NCBI RefSeq assembly: GCF_003991565.1
Contig: NZ_CP032819.1
Coordinates: 4,650,001-4,714,000, forward strand
Source: Butyricimonas faecalis
GTDB taxonomy: Bacteria; Bacteroidota; Bacteroidia; Bacteroidales; Marinifilaceae
Length of the DNA stretch: 64,000 bases
Direction: 5' to 3'
Below are positions 35,464 to 43,574 of the stretch, one piece after another. Below the pieces are notes generated by a model. It did no database searches. It was not told the DNA's origin and saw only the letters and a list, made by a program, of their open reading frames with translations. How positions within the stretch are numbered: the stretch's first letter is position 1; the number at the start of each line of letters is the position of its first letter. Made by a program: the position numbers and the translations under genes.

Positions 35464-35507
35464 TGTCGGGATGACAGGATTTGAACCTGCGACAACACGC
35501 CCCCCAG
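35464..35507 (-). pseudogene. 3' fragment of tRNA-Pro(GGG), integration-site remnant
   Basis: On the minus strand, CTGGGGGGCGTG, GTCGCAGGTTCAAATCCTGT and CATCCCGAC give the anticodon loop, the complete T arm (GCAGG-TTCAAAT-CCTGT) and the acceptor 3' strand of a proline tRNA. No matching anticodon 5' strand, D arm or 5' acceptor strand (CGGGATG) is found to the right. Such displaced 3' ends mark one junction of an element integrated into a tRNA gene; the intact tRNA should lie at the far end, beyond the window. Confidence 0.65.
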
Positions 35508-35915
35508 GGCTTACTGGGAACTTCGTGTTTAGTTGTATCTATTTGAATTTTAGTTTGTTAATTGTTTTGCGACTTGCTTTAATTTGTCCCTATTTGCATT
35601 AAGTTGTCTGAAATGTTTAATGAATGTTTAATCGAACATGTGTGGTAATAAAGTTCACGTGCATGATATTAATTTTGATTATACGGGGTAAGAATACACT
35701 TTGTTACACGTTATAAAAAAGTAATATAAAATTATTTTTCCAATAGATTCCATAAATCGTATTTTGAATATTAGATAGTTACGTGCATGATTTTATGGAG
35801 GAAAACAGGAATTTTTTCATTGTTGTCTATTTGCAACCGTTTAACTTTACTGGTGCAAGAACCTAAACATGATGTTGGGCGTATGGCAAATTCTAATGAC
35901 AACTAAAAAAAAGAT
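35508..35915. other. non-coding attachment-side region before the integrase
   Basis: About 400 nt with no gene. It has two kinds of short direct repeats of the sort bound by integrases and excisionases: AATGTTTAAT at 35612-35621 and 35623-35632, and ACGTGCATGAT at 35657-35667 and 35781-35791. Arm-type or Xis-site function is inference. Confidence 0.5.
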
Positions 35916-37163
35916 ATGGCGACATTTAAATTTTTACTTTACAAAAGTAACGTGAAACGTGACGGGTTGTATCCTGTTTGTCTACGGGTTACCAAAGACC
36001 GAAAATTGAAATATATTTCACTGAACCTGTATGCAAGCGAAGAGCAGTGGAGCGAGGAAGCGTCTCGATTCAAGAATAACAAGCGATTGAACCCTAAACA
36101 TGGAGATTTAAACGCTTTACTCAATCATTACGAGGAAAGGAAGGATTCTCTAGTAAGAAAACTGGCAGAAAACAGGGTGAACTGGACGTTAAATCAATTT
36201 GAAGAACTGTTTTTAGGGGCTTCGAAGAAAGGGAAAATATACGATTACTGGTTAAAGCAAATCGAGCACCAAAAGGCGATCAACCGGATCGGTAACGCTC
36301 GTTCTTACAAGGCGTGCCTGCATATACTGGAAAAATACGACAAGAAAATAAAGGAGCGTTTATTCTCGGAGATAGATTTGAAATACGTGAACAACTTGAA
36401 TACCGCCTTGATCAAGGACGGGTGTTGCGGGAACACCAGGTTTGGTTACATAAAAGCGGTACGGCTCATGTGGAATAAAGCCATGAAGGATAACGAGGCC
36501 CCGGAAGATGCTTATCCTTTCGGTAAGGGGGGATTCTCTGTGAATAGCTTGAAAGAAGAAACCCGTAAAAGATACTTGACGGACGAGGATTTAATTTTAA
36601 TAAAAGAATCACCGCAACAAAACCCCACCTTGGAATACACCCGTAGGTTGTTCCTGTTTTCCTATTATTGCTGGGGCATGAGCTTTCAAGACATGGCCTA
36701 TTTAACCACACGGAATATAGAGAAACTAGAGGGAGGTTACCACATCGTTTATAAAAGGAGAAAGTTGAAAAACCAGAAAGAAGCGAAGAACTTGAAAGTG
36801 GTAATAACGGCAGACGTGCAAGAAACGCTAGATTGGTTCAAGAAAAACACGATTTTAACGGGAGATTACCTCCTTCCTATTGTAACGATAGATCACGAGG
36901 GGGAAAAATTGTACAATCACGTTCTCGCGAGGTCCAGGCGTTTTAACTTGAATCTCGCCAAACTCGGTGAAGTGCTAGGTATAAAGACGCTGAAATTGAC
37001 AAGCTACGTGGCCCGTCACACGATGGCAATGGTACTTCAAAGAAAGAAAGTGGCAAGGGAGGTGATCAGTCAGGTGCTAGGACACACGAACTTGGCCACG
37101 ACGAATGTTTATCTTGACAGTTTTGACACGAACGTGTTGGACGAGGTAGCCAAATTATTGTAG
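35916..37163 (+). CDS. tyrosine-type site-specific integrase (possibly inactive)
   Basis: A 415-residue integrase with an N-terminal arm domain (KFLLYKSNVKRDGLYPVCLR), a SAM-like core-binding domain and a C-terminal catalytic domain. The HxxR region (TSYVARHTMAM), LGHTNLATTNVYL with the catalytic tyrosine and the Lys strand (YKRRKLKN) are intact. The first catalytic Arg, normally in a C/M-R-G-M-S-F motif in Bacteroidetes relatives, reads CWGMSF here (Trp, codon TGG at about 36672), one transition from CGG. If the alignment is right the enzyme would be inactive. It is next to the tRNA-Pro fragment. Confidence 0.88.
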   Translation: MATFKFLLYKSNVKRDGLYPVCLRVTKDRKLKYISLNLYASEEQWSEEASRFKNNKRLNPKHGDLNALLNHYEERKDSLVRKLAENRVNWTLNQFEELFLGASKKGKIYDYWLKQIEHQKAINRIGNARSYKACLHILEKYDKKIKERLFSEIDLKYVNNLNTALIKDGCCGNTRFGYIKAVRLMWNKAMKDNEAPEDAYPFGKGGFSVNSLKEETRKRYLTDEDLILIKESPQQNPTLEYTRRLFLFSYYCWGMSFQDMAYLTTRNIEKLEGGYHIVYKRRKLKNQKEAKNLKVVITADVQETLDWFKKNTILTGDYLLPIVTIDHEGEKLYNHVLARSRRFNLNLAKLGEVLGIKTLKLTSYVARHTMAMVLQRKKVAREVISQVLGHTNLATTNVYLDSFDTNVLDEVAKLL

Positions 37164-37165
37164 AT

Positions 37166-37951
37166 ATGTTATTACGAAATGAAACGCCCTTGAGCGATGT
37201 TATAAAAACGTTGCTCCGGGGGGAAGCAGATGAACTTGACGAGGAAAACCTAGTTTGTTACGTGGAGAATTTAACTCGTGGCGACAGGGATGCCCTCCAA
37301 CGAGTGCGGAAAAGGGTGGAGACGGCTATTGAAGAGTGGAGAGATTCCTATTACGAGTCAACCTATTATGACATGGTGGAGAGATACAGGCAAGGAGAGT
37401 TAAAATGGACAAACGAGGAACTGGACGACTTGTTTTTCGAGGAGGAGTTCATGCGGAAAGAGGGAAAAACGGGTTTGACCGTGGATTACCTTCACGACGC
37501 CATACAGAAATTCGGTTTCATAAACGAGCACCACGAGGAGGCGATAGAGCGTGCTTGGGAGGAGCGTGATTACGAGTTTTTGAAGGCACGGTGGGAAGAG
37601 TTAAGTTTGGATGGAATTAGATCGTTACAGGCAGCGATAACCCTCGTGCTTGAAGTTACCCCACCCGAACCACGTGACGATGTGCAGGAGGCCAATAGAC
37701 CCGAAAAACGGCTAGAAGAGTACCCCGACGTGTTCGGTGTGGACTCGTGTAGCGAGATTACGGGGTATAGCAAGAACACGATTTATAAATTTACTTCCAA
37801 CGGGAAAATGCCATGTTGTCGCCCCGCCAATAACGGGCGGAAGTTGATGTTCCGGCGTGATGAAGTGATAGAATGGTTGACGGCACGACATCAAGAAACC
37901 ACGGGGGAATTCGTGAGCAACATGGAGAAGCGTTTGGCGGCTCGAAAATAA
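37166..37951 (+). CDS. excisionase-like HTH protein with long N-terminal region
   Basis: A 261-residue acidic protein, 2 nt after the integrase stop. The C-terminal ~60 residues form a MerR/Xis-like helix-turn-helix (VDSCSEITGYSKNTIYKFTS, then NNGRKLMFRRDEVIEWL). The first ~190 residues are helical and highly charged, with no known motif. The HTH and the coupling to the integrase suggest control of excision or of the downstream replication gene. Confidence 0.75.
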   Translation: MLLRNETPLSDVIKTLLRGEADELDEENLVCYVENLTRGDRDALQRVRKRVETAIEEWRDSYYESTYYDMVERYRQGELKWTNEELDDLFFEEEFMRKEGKTGLTVDYLHDAIQKFGFINEHHEEAIERAWEERDYEFLKARWEELSLDGIRSLQAAITLVLEVTPPEPRDDVQEANRPEKRLEEYPDVFGVDSCSEITGYSKNTIYKFTSNGKMPCCRPANNGRKLMFRRDEVIEWLTARHQETTGEFVSNMEKRLAARK

Positions 37952-37987
37952 ATTATTTCTATAACAACCTAAAAATAGTTCAAAAAC

Positions 37988-38890
37988 ATGGTCGATACAA
38001 TAGGTTTAGTCATTGATCAATCCGCGGTCAATTATGCCATGGACTTCATGGCCGAGGTTAGTGCAAAAATCAACGTTGATCTCGAACGTAGTAACGAGTT
38101 TCGAATCATGGGCACGTGTAAGAATATGAAAGTCTACATCACACCTGCTCGTGTCCATATCGAGGGTAGCCTTCCTAAATTTCGTTATAATAGTAACCTA
38201 ATAACACTAGAACGTGAAGAACCCGGCCTCATTATAGACAAGTTAAGCTCTATTCTAGGCTTACCTCTACGTGAAGCGTTCGTTACACGTGTTGATATAG
38301 CTGCAAATATCGAGGTGGAAAATAACCCAAGGAGTTATTTTCCATATCTAGGTTTGTTAAAAAATTTCGATCGTAATATCCGCAAGGATACTTTATACTT
38401 TCATCAAAATTGGACCTCGCTTTACTTCTACGACAAGGTACTGGAAGCCAAGAAACACAAGGATCCACTTCTAACCCCCGATTTGCAGGAAAAATGTATC
38501 TTACGGTACGAGATGAGGTTCAAGCGTCAATGGCTACAGTACTATTTTAATCGTAAAATTAAAGCGAAAGAGTTGTACGGAAACGCTAGTGACGTGTGTT
38601 GTGAATTAATCGCAACGTGGTATTACAAGTACGTGGATATAGTGAAAAGTGGTATAATGAAACCTAGATTTGACATGTCGAAAAACGGGTTATTCATGTG
38701 GTTACTGAAAGATTACAACAGAAAGTTTAACGTTCTAAAATTGATAGAAGCCTGTAGTGAGAAAGGAGACAGGAGGGCTGCACGGTTGAAACGGGAAGTG
38801 GTGAAGATGTTGAAAGAACGTGATTACGAGGAAGGGAACATGATAGAGGAGTTAAACACGAAAGTGTTTAACTGCACGGAGGTGTATTAG
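37988..38890 (+). CDS. phage/plasmid replication initiator, II/X family-like
   Basis: A 300-residue basic protein starting MVDTIGLVIDQSAV. It has the arrangement of rolling-circle initiators of the phage gene II/X and Rep_trans type: a substrate-binding N-terminal part, FVTRVDIAANIEVEN (conserved Asp after Arg), an LYFYDKVLEAKKH block and CILRYEMRFKRQ. The catalytic tyrosine cannot be picked with certainty. A strong hairpin lies 73 nt after its stop and could be its origin. It implies that the element can replicate after excision. Confidence 0.7.
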   Translation: MVDTIGLVIDQSAVNYAMDFMAEVSAKINVDLERSNEFRIMGTCKNMKVYITPARVHIEGSLPKFRYNSNLITLEREEPGLIIDKLSSILGLPLREAFVTRVDIAANIEVENNPRSYFPYLGLLKNFDRNIRKDTLYFHQNWTSLYFYDKVLEAKKHKDPLLTPDLQEKCILRYEMRFKRQWLQYYFNRKIKAKELYGNASDVCCELIATWYYKYVDIVKSGIMKPRFDMSKNGLFMWLLKDYNRKFNVLKLIEACSEKGDRRAARLKREVVKMLKERDYEEGNMIEELNTKVFNCTEVY

Positions 38891-38962
38891 AACGAGAGTG
38901 GAATGGTAATATAAGAGGACGTTGGAAAGATTGAAAAACCTCTACACGAATTTATTCGAGAT

Positions 38963-39043
38963 TCGACCTAACAATAATTGAAAACGTGGAGAGCCGAACG
39001 CTAGCACGTTCGTTCCCACCCTTTCAATTATTGTCAGGTCGAA
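38963..39043. other. long hairpin, candidate replication origin or nick site
   Basis: Arms TCGACCTAACAATAATTGAA (from 38964) and its complement (39022-39042) pair over 21 nt with a single mismatch; one more pair extends it outward. The loop holds a second small stem, GAACG/CGTTC. There is no T-run, so it is not an ordinary terminator. Position right after the replication initiator fits a double-strand origin or nick site. Confidence 0.5.
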
Positions 39044-39213
39044 CTCGTTAAAATAGTCGTTTAATAAAGTGGTACAGCCAACTTGAACGTGGCAGCGATA
39101 AAAATATTCGGTTAAATGTTTTGGTGGCTGTAACGGGCTAAAACGAGAGTCTGTAAAATGTAGGATAAGTCGTTCCTAATTTCTATATTTGTGGTAACTA
39201 AAAAAAGAGTGTC

Positions 39214-40077
39214 ATGGTAAAGCAAAACGCTATAAAGGTTTTCGAGGAGAAGAAAGTTCGCACGGTATGGGATAGCGAGAGGGAAGAGTGGTATTTCTCC
39301 ATAGTGGATGTCGTGGCCGTGTTGACGGATAGCGATAATCCACGTAAATATTGGAGCGTGTTGAAAACCCGTTTGAAGAAAGAGGGAAGTGAAACGGCTA
39401 CAAATTGTAGCCAGTTGAAGTTACCCGCGGAAGATGGTAAGATGCGCTTGACGGATGTTGCCGATACGGAGCAATTATTCCGGTTGATACAGTCAATCCC
39501 CTCTCCTAAAGCGGAACCTTTCAAGTTGTGGATGGCACGGGTGGCCAAGGAACGGTTGGATCAAATGCAAGACCCGGAGTTGTCAATCCAGCAGGCCATG
39601 ATGGATTACAAGCGGTTGGGGTATTCCGATAACTGGATCAATCAACGGCTCAAGAGTATCGAGATACGCAAGGACTTAACCGATGAATGGAAGCGTCACG
39701 GGTTGCGTGAGGGAGTGCAGTTTGCCACGCTGACTGATATTATCTACAAGACGTGGGCGGGTAAGACGGCCAAGGAGTACAAGGAATTCAAGGGTTTGAA
39801 GAAAGAGAACCTGCGGGATAACATGACCAACAAGGAATTAGTTTTGAACATGCTTGCGGAGTTGTCTACAAAGGAGATATCAGAGGTACGGAATCCCGAA
39901 TCTTTCAAGGAGCACGTGGATGTAGCCCAGCAAGGTGGCACGATAGCCCTTAATGCAAGGTTAGAATTGGAAAGAAAAACGGGAAAACCAGTCGTGACGC
40001 CTCTAAATGCCAAGGACGTGTTAGGGTTGCAGGGTGACACGGGCACGGAAGAGGGAGAAGAAAACGTGCAAGAATGA
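39214..40077 (+). CDS. Bro-N domain (phage antirepressor-like) protein
   Basis: A 287-residue protein. The N-terminal Bro-N domain (residues ~8-115) includes VRTVWDSEREEWYFSIVDVV, a DNA-binding region (ADGKMRLTDVADTEQLFRLI-like part) and SPKAEPFKLWMARVAKERLD. The rest is helical, with a Lys/Glu-rich middle and an acidic C terminus. Such proteins regulate phage and mobile-element genes. A -7 box TATATTTG lies at 39184-39191, 22 nt before the start. Confidence 0.82.
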   Translation: MVKQNAIKVFEEKKVRTVWDSEREEWYFSIVDVVAVLTDSDNPRKYWSVLKTRLKKEGSETATNCSQLKLPAEDGKMRLTDVADTEQLFRLIQSIPSPKAEPFKLWMARVAKERLDQMQDPELSIQQAMMDYKRLGYSDNWINQRLKSIEIRKDLTDEWKRHGLREGVQFATLTDIIYKTWAGKTAKEYKEFKGLKKENLRDNMTNKELVLNMLAELSTKEISEVRNPESFKEHVDVAQQGGTIALNARLELERKTGKPVVTPLNAKDVLGLQGDTGTEEGEENVQE

Positions 40078-40582
40078 AAGCGACGGTATCATGGAATAAC
40101 GTGTGGGGAGCCTGTTAGCACGTGTGAACCCGTCTAAAAAGTAAAATAGAGGAGTGCAACAGAACGCAAGGGGGATTAGATACCCTCATCTCGGGGTTAT
40201 TATGCCTTGGTAAAATATTTGCCCAATAGAGTCTAATTGAGGAATCGAATTAATGGTTCGATACTTTGGTGAGCGTGTTCCCTAAAACAAGAATGGAGAG
40301 GAGGACCATGCACGTTCTGCGTGATGTCATGATGATAGAGGCGTGATGATGAGGTGATGAGGTCAACTGGTAGGGGTGAAAATGCCTGATGAAAATATCT
40401 GATACATAGGGAAAAGAGATATCGTGGATAGAACGTGATACGGGTAAAGATATGGTGATCGTTATATGGAAAGGTCAAGAGGTGGAAAAGTAATTTTGAA
40501 TTTCTTGTCGGAGTATTCCTCTTAAAATCTTGTCGAGTGTCGATAAATGTATAAATTTGTTCCACGACACCCTTAAAAAACG
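40078..40582. other. gene-free stretch between the two mobile modules
   Basis: I see no credible gene. One 110-codon minus-strand frame at 40233-40565 has no recognisable protein character (His/Phe/Tyr-rich, no ribosome-binding site). This is the probable border between the integrase/Rep module and the mobilizable element, but no repeat or att core could be fixed. Confidence 0.5.
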
Positions 40583-40861
40583 TTTGTAGAACGCAAGAAA
40601 TTAATTACATTTGTGATACCAAACGGGTAATACCGTTGGTAGACATATTGGTTATAGAAAGCGTTTAGCTTTATCCCGTTTTTAGAAATCTGGACAATTT
40701 CGAATCACACGGGGATTGGCGATACAAACGTTCATGCTTGCCGTATATATATATATATATATATCTACTATATACATGGTCTAGCGTGGGGTGTCGTTTT
40801 ATCTCGTGTGGTGGGTTTGTCCAAAACCTCTAAAAACAGATAATCCTAACAGTCCCACGCT
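40583..40861 (+). ncRNA. candidate structured noncoding RNA at the edge of the mobilizable element
   Basis: A strong promoter, TTTG at 40583-40586, 19 nt, TACATTTG at 40606-40613, points rightwards into DNA without an ORF. From about 40620 the RNA would begin with AAACGGG, contain small hairpins (AACGG/CCGTT, AAAGC-gttta-GCTTT) and reach CCCGTTTTT by 40683, a terminator-like stop giving a ~65-nt RNA. Readthrough would give a larger nested structure: GTTTTTAGA...GGACAA (40678-40697) pairs with TTGTCC...TCTAAAAAC (40817-40837), and AGCGTGGG (40783-40790) pairs with CCCACGCT (40854-40861). A 21-nt AT run (40744-40764) lies in the middle. Function unknown. Confidence 0.5.
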
Positions 40862-40980
40862 TGAACCGAGAATGATTGTATATTAATCTGATAATCAGTT
40901 TAACTATTTGGATTTTCTATATGTCTGATACCGTAAAGTTCCCGCAAATTGAAAATATCCAAATCATAGAACAACACGGA

Positions 40981-41502
40981 TTACATATCATTTATTGATT
41001 TGCTATAACTTTCAATGGGCTCTGCCACCATACTATATTCTTCTTCAGTTATCTCATAAGGTTTGACGCTTCTGTATTCAAGATTGATACGATAAAGCAT
41101 ATATTCTAATGCATCCAATGTCTGTTGGCGTACCTTCGATTTTAGTTGGCATTCCCAAACAGTAATGCAATGCCAGCCCATAGAAACTAATTTTTGCCGT
41201 TCCTCCATGTCTCTGTTTCGATTTTGTTCAATTTTATTCTTCCAGAATTCAATATTTGTTTTTGGAAGGACATAATACTTGCACCCTTCGTGACCATGCC
41301 AAAAACAGCCGTTTATGAAAATAACAGTCTTATATTTGCGTAAAACTAAATCTGGATGTCCAGGAAGTCGTGGATAGTTCAGTCTATATCGAAAGCCACG
41401 ACTGAACAAGAATTTCCTCACCAATAATTCTGGCTTTGTATTCTTGCTCTTTATCGCGGACATACAGCGATGACGCTGCTCTCGGGTCAAAACATCTGCC
41501 AT
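40981..41502 (-). CDS. vsr: very short patch repair endonuclease Vsr
   Basis: A 173-residue Vsr endonuclease, which nicks next to T:G mismatches that arise when 5-methylcytosine deaminates. Family motifs: LTREQRHRCMSAIKSKNTKP, GHPDLVLRKYKTVIFINGCF (catalytic Asp) and WHGHEGC (His ligands). It is the last gene of the defence operon, 9 nt after herA. Its usual partner, a cytosine methyltransferase, is encoded near the start of the same operon, about 12 kb upstream. Confidence 0.94.
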   Translation of the reverse strand: MADVLTREQRHRCMSAIKSKNTKPELLVRKFLFSRGFRYRLNYPRLPGHPDLVLRKYKTVIFINGCFWHGHEGCKYYVLPKTNIEFWKNKIEQNRNRDMEERQKLVSMGWHCITVWECQLKSKVRQQTLDALEYMLYRINLEYRSVKPYEITEEEYSMVAEPIESYSKSINDM

Positions 41503-41511
41503 TTTGTTTAT

Positions 41512-43572
41512 TTATATTGTCGTATCAGTAATAATTTCTTTGTAAAACCATTCCATCTTAATGTCACAGTTCTTGCTGTTCGGTGCTGGCTTAGCTTCTT
41601 TAATTTTAACCATAATAGGCATAGGCACACAATTTCCAAAAATCAAGGCCTCCCCAGGCACTGCTTGTTTGATTTTAGTAATATAATCCTCACTAAAGTA
41701 TGGGAGAACAGAATAGATATACTTCATATCTACCTCATTTTGAATTCGGTGTACAATATAGTTTCCGCACTGCGATAGAACTGTCTGGGATAGCTCTGAA
41801 GGCCTTTGCGAAGATATAATTAAATAAAGTGAGTATTTTCGACCTTCTCGTGCTATTTTTTCAAATATATTTTCACGCATTATATAATTTGCATCTTTTC
41901 GAATATAACGATGCGCCTCATCAAGAATCAAGTGTATTGGTTTTTGTTGTCGTAATTTTCCAAACTTACATTTTCTATAATCGAACACCATTCGAGATAC
42001 GACACTTGTCATCAATTCTAAAGCATCCGTTCCCACTTCACTCGAATCTATAGTGATAAGTTGTTTGCTTTTTTCCTCAGAATCTGAGATGCCAAACATT
42101 TTCTCTAAGTAGTCATTGCAATCTAGATAATCAGGAGTTTCAATGCGCATAAATGCGCATTCCGGATTATAAAGGAAAAAATCTAACCGACTCATCAACG
42201 TAGAGGTGAAATCCCGAATATGCAGATTACCATGAGCTTCTTCCTCCAAAAGTACCATATCAACTGCAGTTCTTAGATAATGGTAGTCAAAGTATTTACC
42301 AGGCTTAAGTTTGTTTTGGTCTACCGCCAAAGCATCACTTTCATCGATTTGCCGGAAAGCACCTTCTATTATGTAATCTGAAAGGTTTGCTTCGCAATGA
42401 TCACGATGTTTTGTTATACATACGTACTTCGGCTCGTCTTCTATGGCAGTAAAAAGATTAAGCGCATTAGACAAGGAATCATTATTATTACCAAAGTTAA
42501 TCACACACAGATCGTTACAAGCATTGAGAAAGTTAGAAAGATCTGTCAAAACATTCTTGTCAACATCATCACCAAGGCTACTATTGCATGTCTGTCTAAG
42601 CATAGCAACAGCTCCTTTTGCAGCGGTCATCTTGGAAGTATCACTGTCGATTCTACTTACAATATTGAATAGCATTTGCCGTAATTTCCATTTGATATAA
42701 TTGGCAAATCTATGAGCATCCTTTCTTTTATCTGTATTAAAAATGCTGTAAAACTTATAACTCTCTTGAAGAACTCTATCCCAAAAAGGTTTTTGGGTTC
42801 GTTCAGATGCCATTAAAAAAGATAGCCATTCATCAAGATTCATCAAATAATATGGTAACACAAATGGCTTATACCCATCAACAGCTTTACTGATATTGGG
42901 TTTATAGAAAACAGGGATTATGGTTTTATGTAAATTGGCTTCTTCACCAAAAGCCATGGGATATTCACCATTAGCATCAAAGATTATTGTTTTTGCGCCA
43001 AATGCTTCATTGTCGTGTTTGCGATACACCTCATGTAAAATATGCGCTATTGTATTTGATTTACCACTACCACTATTACCTAGGACTGCTGAATGTATAT
43101 TGAAGAATCGGTTTACATCAAGTTCTATAGAGTAATTAATTAGACTTTTACTAGTACCAATGAAAATTGTTGAATGCACGCCATCAATGGCACATCCATC
43201 ATTGTAAGACAGTATTAGGTCTAAATCATTAAATGTCACGATTTCCACATCAGTATACAAAGAAGGAAATATACCCACACCCATACAGAATTTTTCGTGC
43301 ATTAATGTTCCTATCGGCTTTATTATAATCTCTCTAGAACTATCAAGATTATATGTACTATAGAATTGATTCTCTTTGCCGACCCAATCAACTATTGACA
43401 CAACCTCACATAAAACGTATTCACCTGAAGAATTTAGAGTTTTGAGGTAGCTACCTATATTGCCAAAATAATAAACCTTCCCATCAATATTGACAGTAGA
43501 ATTTCGAGTAGTATGAAATAAACGAACCCTAAACTTATCATATTCTACAGATATAATTTTCCCGATTTTCAT
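41512..43572 (-). CDS. herA: HerA-type hexameric ATPase, partner of SIR2
   Basis: A protein of about 686 residues: an N-terminal beta-barrel (HAS-like) domain, a Walker A motif GNSGSGKSNT near residue 167, Walker B-like IIFDANGEYPMAF, and C-terminal ILDEAHRYIRKD with SSQRPSELSQTVLSQCGN. HerA ATPases form hexamers; next to SIR2 they assemble into the known SIR2-HerA antiphage complex. I take the ATG at 43572 as start; an in-frame GTG at 43578 would overlap the SIR2 stop. Confidence 0.88.
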   Translation of the reverse strand: MKIGKIISVEYDKFRVRLFHTTRNSTVNIDGKVYYFGNIGSYLKTLNSSGEYVLCEVVSIVDWVGKENQFYSTYNLDSSREIIIKPIGTLMHEKFCMGVGIFPSLYTDVEIVTFNDLDLILSYNDGCAIDGVHSTIFIGTSKSLINYSIELDVNRFFNIHSAVLGNSGSGKSNTIAHILHEVYRKHDNEAFGAKTIIFDANGEYPMAFGEEANLHKTIIPVFYKPNISKAVDGYKPFVLPYYLMNLDEWLSFLMASERTQKPFWDRVLQESYKFYSIFNTDKRKDAHRFANYIKWKLRQMLFNIVSRIDSDTSKMTAAKGAVAMLRQTCNSSLGDDVDKNVLTDLSNFLNACNDLCVINFGNNNDSLSNALNLFTAIEDEPKYVCITKHRDHCEANLSDYIIEGAFRQIDESDALAVDQNKLKPGKYFDYHYLRTAVDMVLLEEEAHGNLHIRDFTSTLMSRLDFFLYNPECAFMRIETPDYLDCNDYLEKMFGISDSEEKSKQLITIDSSEVGTDALELMTSVVSRMVFDYRKCKFGKLRQQKPIHLILDEAHRYIRKDANYIMRENIFEKIAREGRKYSLYLIISSQRPSELSQTVLSQCGNYIVHRIQNEVDMKYIYSVLPYFSEDYITKIKQAVPGEALIFGNCVPMPIMVKIKEAKPAPNSKNCDIKMEWFYKEIITDTTI

Positions 43573-43574
43573 AA

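Larger units (their letters stand above)
35464..40100. mobile_element. integrative element module (integrase, excisionase-like, replication initiator, Bro-N)
   Basis: Begins at the tRNA-Pro fragment and contains, all on the plus strand, a tyrosine integrase, an HTH excisionase-like protein, a II/X-type replication initiator and a Bro-N antirepressor-like protein, plus a long hairpin. No structural phage or conjugation genes are present. The right boundary is not determined. It may be a small replicative integrative element or one arm of a larger composite island that runs to the window end. Confidence 0.6.

Noticed and set aside
35464..35560. Complete tRNA gene
   Set aside because: The T arm and acceptor 3' strand are good, but no 5' acceptor strand, D arm or matching anticodon 5' strand is found, so it is a fragment.
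40233..40565. 110-codon minus-strand ORF
   Set aside because: The translation has no protein-family character (many His, Phe, Tyr, Pro), no ribosome-binding site, and lies in a likely element border.
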